64,000 nucleotides of DNA. Origin: Muribaculaceae bacterium. Its GTDB lineage: Bacteria; Bacteroidota; Bacteroidia; Bacteroidales; Muribaculaceae. The notes under the pieces were generated by a model that was given only the letters and a program-made list of their open reading frames with translations, was not told where the DNA came from and searched no databases. How positions within the stretch are numbered: position 1 is the first letter of the stretch; every line of letters starts with the position of its first letter. Both the position numbers and the translations under genes were made by a program. The DNA lies in the NCBI GenBank assembly GCA_022510385.1, contig JAFLTQ010000004.1, forward strand, positions 1-64,000. The letters run 5' to 3'. Below, in pieces: positions 18,092-32,496 of this stretch.

Positions 18092-20971
18092 TCAGATTTT
18101 CACTTCTACGGCTTTGCCGTCATAGCTTATTTGTTGACCTTTCGCCTCACGGTTGAAACCGGCTTTATTATCTTTCCCAACTTTTATAATATTGAATTTT
18201 CTTTCAACCGGCATGCCGTTAAATTGTCCCTGACGCTCTCCAATCCTCAATGTAGAGGTTGTGTCGTCGTAAGTTATCGGAATATTAGTAAATTCACCTT
18301 TCTCATAATTGTAGTTCAGACCCTCATCTTCATAAAGGTTGAATTCTCCGTTTGCACCTTCATAGACAAATAATGTAATGTCGCCTCCGGGATTTTCACC
18401 GGTCCATTGAATCTCAGGACCGAGCGGCAGGATCGAGCCCCCTTTCACAAATAATGGCATCCTTTCATAAGGAGCATCCGCCACTATTTCTCCCGAGCCG
18501 GCATTGGCGCCGGAATACAGGTCATACCATACATATCCTTCGGGCAGATAAACCTTACGATTGCGGGCACCATATTCATATACGGGAGCAACCATGAGAG
18601 CAGGACCAAACATATATTGGTCGCCGATATCATAGGTTTTCTTATCGTTAGTGAAATCCATAGCCAAGGGACGCATGATGGTGTAATCATTGAAATGTGC
18701 CATACCTCCTAATGTGTAGATATATGGCATCAGGTCATAGCGAAGCTTGGTATAATATACAATGCTCTTATATGCCGGATGATTCTCCGGAGCTATATTA
18801 TAAATTTCTCTCAATGGCCATTGACCGTGGGCTCTGTAGAGAGGAGCAAACGCTCCGAATTGGAACCATCTTGTATTAAGTTCACGCCATTCCTTTAAAT
18901 CCTCATTTTCTACTCCTGTGCGGTCGAATACACCTTGACCCTTCATGAACTTATTCTGTACGCAGAAACCCCCTATATCCATAGTCCAGAAAGGAATACC
19001 GGCAGCCGCAAAGTTAAGGCCGGCAGAAATTTGAGATTTCATGTCGCCCCAGGTGGTGCCGATGTCGCCACTCCAGGTCACTGTGGAATAACGTTGTTGT
19101 CCGGCAAAGCCTGAACGAGTCAGAAGAAATACCCGTTTATCCGGATCTACACCCCTCTGTCCTTCATATATGGCATCTGCATTCATCAACCCATACGCAT
19201 TGAAATATTCGGCTGAAGGACCCAAAGCTGTCGGAGTGATGAGATCTTTACGATATTGAATGTCGGTGCAGTCGCGAATATTCGGTTCTGAAGCATCCAT
19301 CCACCATGCATCCACTCCCAGAGGGTATAGGTGGTCTTCCATCTGTGCCCAGAAAAGCTTTCGTGCATCCGGATCATAGGCGTCGTAGAAAGAACCAACA
19401 TAACCGGGGCCGACCCAATCCCTGATACTGTCTTCGACGGCCAACCTATACATCCATCCCTTGTCATCAAATTCCTTGAAGTGCTCTGTTGATGCATAGA
19501 ACTTCGGCCATACCGAAATCATAAAGCGGGCATTCATATTGTGGACAGAATCTATCATGCCTTTAGCATCCGGGAAACGTGCTTTGTCAAATTCATGGCT
19601 CCCCCATGAATCTTGTTCCCAATACAACCAGTCTTGAACGATATTGTCTAACGGGATACCTAATTCACGATATTTGGCGACAACACCAAGCAATTCATCC
19701 TGTGTATTATATTTTTCTCGACTTTGCCAATATCCCCATGCCCATTTAGGAAGAATTGAAGCTTTCCCGGTCAAAGTGCGGTAACCGGAAATAACGTCAT
19801 CCATGGAGTCACCGTAAACAAAATAATAATCCTCCTGCTCCTGCATTTCGCTCCACCATTTCATCTTCAACTGATCTTTGGGGTCATTAGGAGCATACAC
19901 GCGTAATCCGGCATAGGAAGTGCCGCCATCCGGTATCCAGTCAATCTTAATTGGATATTTCTTGCCGGCTTCCATATACATGGAGAATTTATAGGCATTG
20001 GGATTCCATGCCGTGCGCCATCGTTCAGGAGAAATAACTTCATCTCCAATTGTTATAGTCTGATAACCGGCATAATATTGAATAAATTTATATTCACCTG
20101 TCTCAAGCGGTTCTATTTCTCCTTCGTAGGAGACGTGGGCACCCTGGAAATTGAAATTTTTTGGAAGATTTACCACAGAACGTAGTTTATCGCTCCTGTC
20201 AAGATGTTCGAAATATATTGAATCTTCATTCCTGACAAGGGGTTCATCTCCGTTGGCCGGCACATAAGTACCCGTTAGCGACCCTTCTTGCCCATCTTTA
20301 TTAAAAAGTTTGAAGACCTTTCCAAGTTGTTGATAATCTTCAGGATTGCCCCATCTCACCAGTGAATAGCTGTCCCATAAAATTCCATATCCGTCGGTAG
20401 AAATTATGAAAGGTACGGACACTTTAGTATTGTATTGAAACAATTCTTCATTCTTACCTTTATAATTAAATTCGTCGGCCTGGTGTTGGCCCAAACCATA
20501 AAGGCCTTCTTCATCATTGACCGACATGAATATCTGGCCTACAGAATAACCCTTCCTACCTTCCACCTCAATTGGATTGAAAGTTCTGCCGTTGGGTTGT
20601 TCAGCCGCCAGAATTTTTCCCACGCTGTCTCTGAAAATCACTTGACCTGTAGTGAGATTTATTGAAGCACTCATACAGGAAGTGGCAACAGAAACCGTGC
20701 TGTCAGTTTCAATCACTTCAAACTTAACATCTTTTTGGTAGGCTTGGGGAACAACTACCAGAGACTCCTTATCGGCAAACTTTTCATCAGGTGTGGCTGA
20801 AACACGTATTATTTTTTCATTAAGAACAGATAGACGAACAAGACGTGTGTCGGTTGGCATCTCCTGCTGCAGCTTTACAGTCACTCCGTCTTTAGTTTTT
20901 TTGACCGGTCCGGATGCACAACTACTAAGCAGAACCAATCCTGCCATCGCCATGTAAAGAGATTTGTTCAT
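18092..20971 (-). CDS. GH31 lipoprotein with PA14-like insert, probable alpha-xylosidase
   Basis: Lipobox VLLSSCASG; PA14-like segment (FNFQGAHVSYEGEIEPLETGEYKFIQYYAGYQTITIGDE); GVDAWWMDASEPNIRD; FWTMDIGGF. Confidence 0.9.
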   Translation of the reverse strand: MNKSLYMAMAGLVLLSSCASGPVKKTKDGVTVKLQQEMPTDTRLVRLSVLNEKIIRVSATPDEKFADKESLVVVPQAYQKDVKFEVIETDSTVSVATSCMSASINLTTGQVIFRDSVGKILAAEQPNGRTFNPIEVEGRKGYSVGQIFMSVNDEEGLYGLGQHQADEFNYKGKNEELFQYNTKVSVPFIISTDGYGILWDSYSLVRWGNPEDYQQLGKVFKLFNKDGQEGSLTGTYVPANGDEPLVRNEDSIYFEHLDRSDKLRSVVNLPKNFNFQGAHVSYEGEIEPLETGEYKFIQYYAGYQTITIGDEVISPERWRTAWNPNAYKFSMYMEAGKKYPIKIDWIPDGGTSYAGLRVYAPNDPKDQLKMKWWSEMQEQEDYYFVYGDSMDDVISGYRTLTGKASILPKWAWGYWQSREKYNTQDELLGVVAKYRELGIPLDNIVQDWLYWEQDSWGSHEFDKARFPDAKGMIDSVHNMNARFMISVWPKFYASTEHFKEFDDKGWMYRLAVEDSIRDWVGPGYVGSFYDAYDPDARKLFWAQMEDHLYPLGVDAWWMDASEPNIRDCTDIQYRKDLITPTALGPSAEYFNAYGLMNADAIYEGQRGVDPDKRVFLLTRSGFAGQQRYSTVTWSGDIGTTWGDMKSQISAGLNFAAAGIPFWTMDIGGFCVQNKFMKGQGVFDRTGVENEDLKEWRELNTRWFQFGAFAPLYRAHGQWPLREIYNIAPENHPAYKSIVYYTKLRYDLMPYIYTLGGMAHFNDYTIMRPLAMDFTNDKKTYDIGDQYMFGPALMVAPVYEYGARNRKVYLPEGYVWYDLYSGANAGSGEIVADAPYERMPLFVKGGSILPLGPEIQWTGENPGGDITLFVYEGANGEFNLYEDEGLNYNYEKGEFTNIPITYDDTTSTLRIGERQGQFNGMPVERKFNIIKVGKDNKAGFNREAKGQQISYDGKAVEVKI

Positions 20972-21067
20972 TATGTTTTAAGTTTAGTTTAATATTAGAT
21001 TAAGGTTATTCTATATCTATAATTCACAAAGTAAACTATAAAAAGGCATTTAACAAAAAATTTATTT

Positions 21068-21075
21068 TAAATTTG
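21068..21075 (+). promoter_or_regulatory. Bacteroidetes-type -7 box TAAATTTG
   Basis: TAnnTTTG match about 64 bp upstream of the preferred ATG at 21139; no clear -33 element. Confidence 0.4.
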
Positions 21076-21081
21076 CCTTAA

Positions 21082-26010
<4,929 letters not shown>

Positions 26011-26040
26011 GGATAGAATCAATTTAAGATTAAATGGAAA

Positions 26041-26063
26041 GAGCCCGGTAGAATACCGAGCTC
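26041..26063 (-). terminator. Stem-loop between convergent genes
   Basis: gagcccggta-gaa-taccgagctc; minus-strand reading gives one G-U pair and a T-rich tail. Confidence 0.5.
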
Positions 26064-26140
26064 AGTTCCATGAGAGTTAACTTCTTTTTTTAACTGTCCA
26101 ACCTTTTGGGGTTCATTTAGACAGGTTTTTTTATTCGAAG

Positions 26141-27655
26141 TTATTTTAAGAATGAATAAGGAGAAACTGCTGCAGATGATCCCTCTATAATTGCATTTAC
26201 AATTTCCGGAACAAGGATAGAACCTGAATTACGGTCGATGAGTTCACCTGTATCCCATGCAAATGGGAGAATACCTACCGCGATGCCGAATTTGTTAACG
26301 CAGTTATAATAGGATATCCTTGATTTAAGGATGCCGGCCTTATCTTCATCTGTTTGATCTCCGGCCAAATGCTCGTTAGGATAAGCTCCATATTCTCCCA
26401 GAACCACAGGTATGCCGTTGTCTACAAATTGAGTTTTCATCTTAGCGAACTGGGACTGCATGTCAGCTTCACCGGAAGAAGAATTTCTATTACTTCCTTT
26501 CACAAGATTTCCTTCGCCCCAGAACCAGCAAACTTTACCCCAAGATTCATCCTTTTCCATTAGAGTGAATTGATAAGGATCATAGTAATGTACCTCAGCC
26601 ATAAGGCGTCCTTCGGCTGCATCTTCAGGTAATGTGTAATAAGCCATAGTTTGGTCGATGTTGGTACTGGGACCTTGAACCACAAGGGTACGAACAGCAT
26701 TAACACCGCCTGTGCTTCTAACGGCATCGATCATTGTCTTTTGATACCTCTTGAGAATATTGATCTTATCAGCAATATCATAAGGGTTATCCTTGTCAGA
26801 AACAACATTCGGCTCGTTGGTGGCTGCGAAAAGAAGATGCTCGTCGTAAGCATTAAGTTTCTCTGCAATTTGAGTCCAATAAGCACCCTGGAGTGCGTTT
26901 ACAGCCTCTTCACTGCTCCAATTAATGTTTTCTTCAAGCCAGCCTTTATCCCAGTGAGAATTGACTACTGCATACATTCCGGCATCTATTACCCATTGCA
27001 CCACTTCATCAACTCTATCTAACCATACAGGATCGATAAATCCGTCTTTTGCATGAGAATTCCAGGCAACAGGAATTCTTACGAAATTAAATCCGGCGGC
27101 TTTAATACCGTTGATATATGCCTGATTGATCAATGGCTGACCCCATGAGGTTTCACCGTCGGGAGCTTCAAGAGTATTCCCGATATTGAAACCGGCCTTA
27201 AACTCTTTTGCGATATCAAGAGCGGTCATACCGTTGCTTTCTGCGTTCACCACAGGACCACGTCCGGGAGCCTGTGTAACAGTCAGAGTGCCCTTTTCAT
27301 CGCCTGCCATCACTGTGATGATAGATGTTCTTTCCTCTTTTATAGGGTTGGCATCAACTGATACATTGAAAGTATGTAATTGTTTTTCGGTTTTTACTCG
27401 AGAAATGTTTACCCAGCTTTGATCGGCCACAACCGTGGGGGCAACATTACTTTTAACGGTAAAAGTAAGGAAATCGTCCCCATATTCCGGGTCATCTGTT
27501 GTAGGAGCTCCGTATCTGTCGAAATTAAGGGCGTATTGAGAGGTTAACCCTGACATAGTGCCATCAACATAATACACATTCTCCACGTTGTCGTCATTGC
27601 AGGCTGTTAGAGCCAGTCCAAGAGCGAGTATTGGAAATATAATTTGTTTTTTCAT
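26141..27655 (-). CDS. GH5 endo-glucanase/xyloglucanase lipoprotein with BACON domain
   Basis: Lipobox ALTACNDDN; BACON-like WVNISRVKTEKQLHTFNVSVDANPIKEERTSIITVMAGDEKGTLTVTQA; GH5 FKAGFNIGNTLEA, NFVRIPVAWNSH, FAATNEPNV, VVLGEYGAY. Confidence 0.9.
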   Translation of the reverse strand: MKKQIIFPILALGLALTACNDDNVENVYYVDGTMSGLTSQYALNFDRYGAPTTDDPEYGDDFLTFTVKSNVAPTVVADQSWVNISRVKTEKQLHTFNVSVDANPIKEERTSIITVMAGDEKGTLTVTQAPGRGPVVNAESNGMTALDIAKEFKAGFNIGNTLEAPDGETSWGQPLINQAYINGIKAAGFNFVRIPVAWNSHAKDGFIDPVWLDRVDEVVQWVIDAGMYAVVNSHWDKGWLEENINWSSEEAVNALQGAYWTQIAEKLNAYDEHLLFAATNEPNVVSDKDNPYDIADKINILKRYQKTMIDAVRSTGGVNAVRTLVVQGPSTNIDQTMAYYTLPEDAAEGRLMAEVHYYDPYQFTLMEKDESWGKVCWFWGEGNLVKGSNRNSSSGEADMQSQFAKMKTQFVDNGIPVVLGEYGAYPNEHLAGDQTDEDKAGILKSRISYYNCVNKFGIAVGILPFAWDTGELIDRNSGSILVPEIVNAIIEGSSAAVSPYSFLK

Positions 27656-27667
27656 TTATATATCATT

Positions 27668-30331
27668 TTAGAAGTTAACCTCAGCCGGTTTTGGATCAAC
27701 TGTTACATTAACTGCGAAAGAACTGTTGAAGCCGAGAGCCGGCATAATGTCTCCGTCTTTTTCGCCGAAGGCACATCCTTCTGAAGAAGATGGACCCCAG
27801 CAATTCCAGAATTCTGTACGATGATTTACACCTGCACCGTCTGCCGATAAATTATAGATCTTTGATGGATCCCATCCTGTGAGCTCCACACCGTCAAGCT
27901 TGATGCTGTTGAGTGTGGTCTTTGTGCCCGGGAAGAAGGCATATAGATTGGCTATGTCGATATAAGCAAGCATTGATCCGTTGGCAAAACCGCCTCCCTC
28001 TTCACAGTTATAAACTGCGTCGAACGTCATAGGAGAAGCAACATATTTGTTGTCTACAAGCTGAACATCGACGTTGCCGCCGTAAGTGTACCAGCTACCA
28101 CCCCAGCCGGAATTTATATTTACCATGCCTATACCGAATGAACCTTCAGTATTGATCACATAAGTGAACTCAAGACTTTCTGCGCATGAGAAATTCCAAT
28201 CGGTATCTGTGGGTCCGACAGAACTGAAGGGAGAGTCAACCTTACCATCATTTGATCCTTTACCCCAGATGTTGAATAGTTCGATACGGAAATTACCGTT
28301 ATCTTCAATATCACCATAGAAGAACTTGGTTGCATCAAACGGAATTGATTTACCGTCACACTTGATATCGATCAAGGCAACCATTGAATTAGGATATTTT
28401 TCTCTGAGGGCTTCGAAATCAAGTGTAAATACCATTGCACCGTTTACTGCGCCTTCATAGGTTGCAGTGTGCTTGCCGTCGAGTTCATCAGGCGAGATTG
28501 CATCGATAACATCACCCCAGGTGCCTCCCCAGTCACCGCCAACACAAAGTAGCACAACCTTTATCTTTTCGTCGGCCACTTTCTTGGCATCACTATAATA
28601 GTTGGCTGCATAGGCATAGGTGTCATCAGCAGGAAGTGCGATCTGAAGTGCATCACCATCAAGTGACAATATCTTCAGGGTTCCACTTGTGCCTCCAACC
28701 CAGGTGTCTGCACAAAGCACAGGAATATCAATTGTGATAGTCTTGTTGTCAGCATCTATGGTGAATGTACCCTTCTGAACATCTGTGTAAACTTCACCTG
28801 ATTCGGCCACTTTATTACGTCCGACTTCTACGGTGCCGTCTTCATTGAGGGTCATGTAGCCATGATCGAATCCGGCAGTATAGCCAAGCCATTCGTTTGT
28901 GAGGCCCACAGGCCAATAAATGTCCTGGTAAGGATTATTTTCACCGTTTGTCACAGTACCCCAGTCATCTGTCACACCATATTGAGTGAACGGACCTTCC
29001 CAAATATGAAGCATACCATCCTGATTGTTCTCAAGATACCAAGTCTGATATAGATGCTCGGGATTAAATTTCACATTGCGTGAAGTTGAAACCGCGCGGG
29101 CAGCCACAGCTTGGTAGGACGGAAGGGTAGTGCGGGCATTCTGTGAATTGGTGAACTGGTAAGCAAGATAATAATTTGCGGAAGATGCTGAACCGGTGAG
29201 ATAGAAACCCTTAGTTCCTACTTCAGAAACTGCATTTATGGTGCGACTTCCGGCAGCAGGAAGGAAGATAGAGTTTCCATTGGTCCCGGTCACTTCGTAA
29301 CCGGCAACACCCTCTTTTGTTGTCCATTTCACATTACAGTTGGCAAAGAGTTCTTCCCAATCGGCTGCAGTAGGCAGAGTGGCCTTATTCTGATAAGCCA
29401 CGGCAGCTACGTCGTTCAAAGTCTTATAGGTGTCTGCATTCGCATAGTCAGCCGGGTCAACCGAAGTGATAGCACCGGAAACATCTCCGAAAGCATAAAG
29501 ACCACCAAGCTCGGTTTCTACAGAGGCTCCGACATTGTATTTTGCCCATTTCAAACCACTGGGCAAGCCAAGGTCTACAAGATCGTTTTCTACATCGAAT
29601 TCGTAAGCCGGAGTTGTGAAAGAGTTGATATCACCGTACACACAAGTCGGACCAAGATCCATAAATGCAGCATAATAGTATTTAGTGCCGGGCACCAATC
29701 CGGTGATGTCTACACTCTGGGTTCCACGAGTGGCTCTTACCCCTTCTGAAGCATCAATCTGACGACCTGAGCCTCTAAGCACTTCCTGATCATCGGATGG
29801 TGAAATCACCACACCCACAATCGCATCTTCGGGAGCATTGTCGAAATCACATTCCAAGCTCACGCCAAAAGGTTGTAATGACGAGCTTTCTGCCGGAGTT
29901 TTCACAAGTGCATCGGTTGTGTAAGTGCTCTTGATCTCTCCTCTGAACGTAAGGGTGGAGCTAAGAGTGATATAAGCTTGATAATAAACGAATGTAGATG
30001 GCTCAAGGTCTTCAAGCATAGCTGAAAGCTGATTGTCAGACATAGAGCCGGTGACAGTCATGTTGAGTTTATTATCTTCGATATTCTCAATCTCTTCCTT
30101 AGAAGTGGTGTAGTAGAAACCTGCTCTATAGGAAGTTGGATTTCTATCGGCCAGACCGTTAATGGTACCGAATAGGGCCGCAGAAGTCAATGTCGGATTA
30201 GCTGAACCGGTCACAACGGATGAAGCATCCATCACCGGTGTGGTATTAATGGTTAAATCGTCATCATTACATGCAGTGAAAGTTAATCCTGCAGCAAGTG
30301 CGATACCAAATATATATTTTGTTTTCATCAA
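27668..30331 (-). CDS. Probable surface glycan-binding lipoprotein with FISUMP-like domain and two C-terminal repeats
   Basis: Lipobox TFTACNDDD; VDLGLPSGLKWAKYNVGAS...GGLYAFGD; tandem module ending RIELFNIWG and RTEFWNCWG; located between SGBP and GH5. Confidence 0.75.
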   Translation of the reverse strand: MMKTKYIFGIALAAGLTFTACNDDDLTINTTPVMDASSVVTGSANPTLTSAALFGTINGLADRNPTSYRAGFYYTTSKEEIENIEDNKLNMTVTGSMSDNQLSAMLEDLEPSTFVYYQAYITLSSTLTFRGEIKSTYTTDALVKTPAESSSLQPFGVSLECDFDNAPEDAIVGVVISPSDDQEVLRGSGRQIDASEGVRATRGTQSVDITGLVPGTKYYYAAFMDLGPTCVYGDINSFTTPAYEFDVENDLVDLGLPSGLKWAKYNVGASVETELGGLYAFGDVSGAITSVDPADYANADTYKTLNDVAAVAYQNKATLPTAADWEELFANCNVKWTTKEGVAGYEVTGTNGNSIFLPAAGSRTINAVSEVGTKGFYLTGSASSANYYLAYQFTNSQNARTTLPSYQAVAARAVSTSRNVKFNPEHLYQTWYLENNQDGMLHIWEGPFTQYGVTDDWGTVTNGENNPYQDIYWPVGLTNEWLGYTAGFDHGYMTLNEDGTVEVGRNKVAESGEVYTDVQKGTFTIDADNKTITIDIPVLCADTWVGGTSGTLKILSLDGDALQIALPADDTYAYAANYYSDAKKVADEKIKVVLLCVGGDWGGTWGDVIDAISPDELDGKHTATYEGAVNGAMVFTLDFEALREKYPNSMVALIDIKCDGKSIPFDATKFFYGDIEDNGNFRIELFNIWGKGSNDGKVDSPFSSVGPTDTDWNFSCAESLEFTYVINTEGSFGIGMVNINSGWGGSWYTYGGNVDVQLVDNKYVASPMTFDAVYNCEEGGGFANGSMLAYIDIANLYAFFPGTKTTLNSIKLDGVELTGWDPSKIYNLSADGAGVNHRTEFWNCWGPSSSEGCAFGEKDGDIMPALGFNSSFAVNVTVDPKPAEVNF

Positions 30332-30348
30332 TATTCTATTTAGAAAAA

Positions 30349-32352
30349 TTATTGAATGCTAAAGGATATAATTTCACCTTTTACACCTTCATCCAGACCG
30401 TTGTCTTCATCAAATATAGGTGTATTAGTCAAACCAGTAATTTCAATACAGATAGTCACACATCCTGCTCCTTCGAATGTTATAGTTCCACCCGTTGTAT
30501 TTGTCAAAGTGGCGGTTCCTTCTCCGGTAGCCGTGTTCAGGATAGTGTGATCCTGATCAAAGCCTTCTCCTTTCGATGGCCATGAGAAACCAAGAGCATC
30601 CACATTATTTGCAAACAATACTCTGGGCTGAGCTCCATCTTTCCAGTCTATGCCCTCTACCTTGAAGTTGATTGTAGCAGTCTGGTTTTTCTTTATCTTC
30701 AACTTGGAAATATCATTAAACCAGTTGTTGGAACCCCAAGGATTATACAATTCAAGTCTCAAGTGGTCAGATGCCTCGATATATACTCCCAACTTGGCAT
30801 TGTCACCTTCCACAATTGTCGGGCCCTCCGGACCGCCGGAAACTCCTTTGATCTTAAGACCTACGGCAAGATAACGGTTGCAATTGTTGTTTGCGTCAAA
30901 ACCATCGGGAATACCAAGGATTATCTCTTCATCTTCAGGCGCACATCTCAAGACCGTGAATTCACGTGCTCTCATCAGATAATTACCTGCGCTCATAAAG
31001 ATTAAAGGTTCATTGAATGTGATGCTGTTTTCACCGATTGTAAACCTGGTAGTCTTTGTGTTTTCAGGGTTATCAAGAACGGCTTCAAAATAAGGAGATT
31101 CCTTCACACCATCATTGTCGAGATCTTCCCATTTCTTCGAAAGAGTCAAAGTAAAGTCATCCGCACCTCCATAAGCGGGAGCCCATGAAGAACCATAAGC
31201 ATTCATCCATTCCCAATTTCCTTGACCGGCATTGTTCCAATAGTAAATGTCATAGGGCTTATCTTCATCCATCACCAAGGTGGTCTGTGTAGAAAGATAA
31301 GTTGCATCGTCTCCGACTATAGTGAACAAAAGTTGTTCAAGGTTTTCGTAGCTCGGTAATTTCGGGTTGGAAACTTCCTGAAGTTCCGGACCATCTGTCG
31401 GGAATAAAGAAGGATCCTCTTTAAGTTCTTTTCTGATGAAGTTCCAGACGATCCACCATGGTCCTTCAGAATTTGTACGCATAGTTGCAAACTGAAGCAC
31501 ATAAGGAGTACATTCGATAAGCTTGATATCAGTTGAATAATTGGCACACATACCGTTACCCCATTCAGCATAGAGCATGTCCCCCTGATTGAAAGTTACA
31601 GTGGGACGGTCAGGGTCACTGATATTAAGATTAAAGGTTGTAGTGTAGTTGGTCTCACCGGCAGAAGTGACTCTTTTGATTTCAGCCACACATCCTTTTT
31701 GAGCATCAAGATACATGGTCATCTCACTATCCATGTAAGGATTGTCGGAATCAATAAGCCAGCTTTGGAATCCCGGATCCCAGTTTTCTGTCCAGTTGTC
31801 GGTGCCAAATTTAAGGTCGCTATCACCGGTCCCGTTATTATGCACATCGTCCGGACTAAGATAGGTCACCGGAGCCGAACCGTTGTGTTTTCCGAATTTC
31901 TGATTCATGGGCACCCAAGTAACCGGATTGCTGATAACAGTTCCATCATCTTCTACTTCTACGCCACCTGCAAGGTTTGTCCAGATTTCATCGCTGAGGA
32001 GCGAGAAATTATTATAAGGGAGGGAGAAAGTGTAAGGATTGCCATACACCATTCCACCACGAGTCATAACTCCGAATTGCACTTCATAATCGCCGGAGAA
32101 AGGCAAAGAGAAACTTACTTCGGAGCCCTTGGTAATACCGTTAGGCGTTACCCAGCTTGCAACATAATTATCACCTAAAAGGTTTTTTAGAGTCACGAGG
32201 TTGGTTTCCGGATCTATTGTCACGGAATAAGCTTTTCCCTCGATAAGATCGGCGGAGTTGACATCCGGAGCTTCGTAAGAGAATTTTTCCTCTGTACAGG
32301 CGCTCAAAATCAACAGAGACACACCGATTCCACAAAAAAGTTTAATTTTCAT
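30349..32352 (-). CDS. Probable surface glycan-binding lipoprotein
   Basis: Lipobox LILSACTEEK; directly downstream of susD homolog; RLELYNPWG motif. Confidence 0.75.
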   Translation of the reverse strand: MKIKLFCGIGVSLLILSACTEEKFSYEAPDVNSADLIEGKAYSVTIDPETNLVTLKNLLGDNYVASWVTPNGITKGSEVSFSLPFSGDYEVQFGVMTRGGMVYGNPYTFSLPYNNFSLLSDEIWTNLAGGVEVEDDGTVISNPVTWVPMNQKFGKHNGSAPVTYLSPDDVHNNGTGDSDLKFGTDNWTENWDPGFQSWLIDSDNPYMDSEMTMYLDAQKGCVAEIKRVTSAGETNYTTTFNLNISDPDRPTVTFNQGDMLYAEWGNGMCANYSTDIKLIECTPYVLQFATMRTNSEGPWWIVWNFIRKELKEDPSLFPTDGPELQEVSNPKLPSYENLEQLLFTIVGDDATYLSTQTTLVMDEDKPYDIYYWNNAGQGNWEWMNAYGSSWAPAYGGADDFTLTLSKKWEDLDNDGVKESPYFEAVLDNPENTKTTRFTIGENSITFNEPLIFMSAGNYLMRAREFTVLRCAPEDEEIILGIPDGFDANNNCNRYLAVGLKIKGVSGGPEGPTIVEGDNAKLGVYIEASDHLRLELYNPWGSNNWFNDISKLKIKKNQTATINFKVEGIDWKDGAQPRVLFANNVDALGFSWPSKGEGFDQDHTILNTATGEGTATLTNTTGGTITFEGAGCVTICIEITGLTNTPIFDEDNGLDEGVKGEIISFSIQ

Positions 32353-32496
32353 TGATTAGTTTTTTAATCTAAATAAACTGATGCAAAGATTAGGATAAAA
32401 TGATCAGGATTCTAAACTTGTCAACGCCTCACAATATCCTAAATTGTGTTACTGTTGGTTAAAAATCCTTTTTTAACATTTCTTTGCAATTAATCA

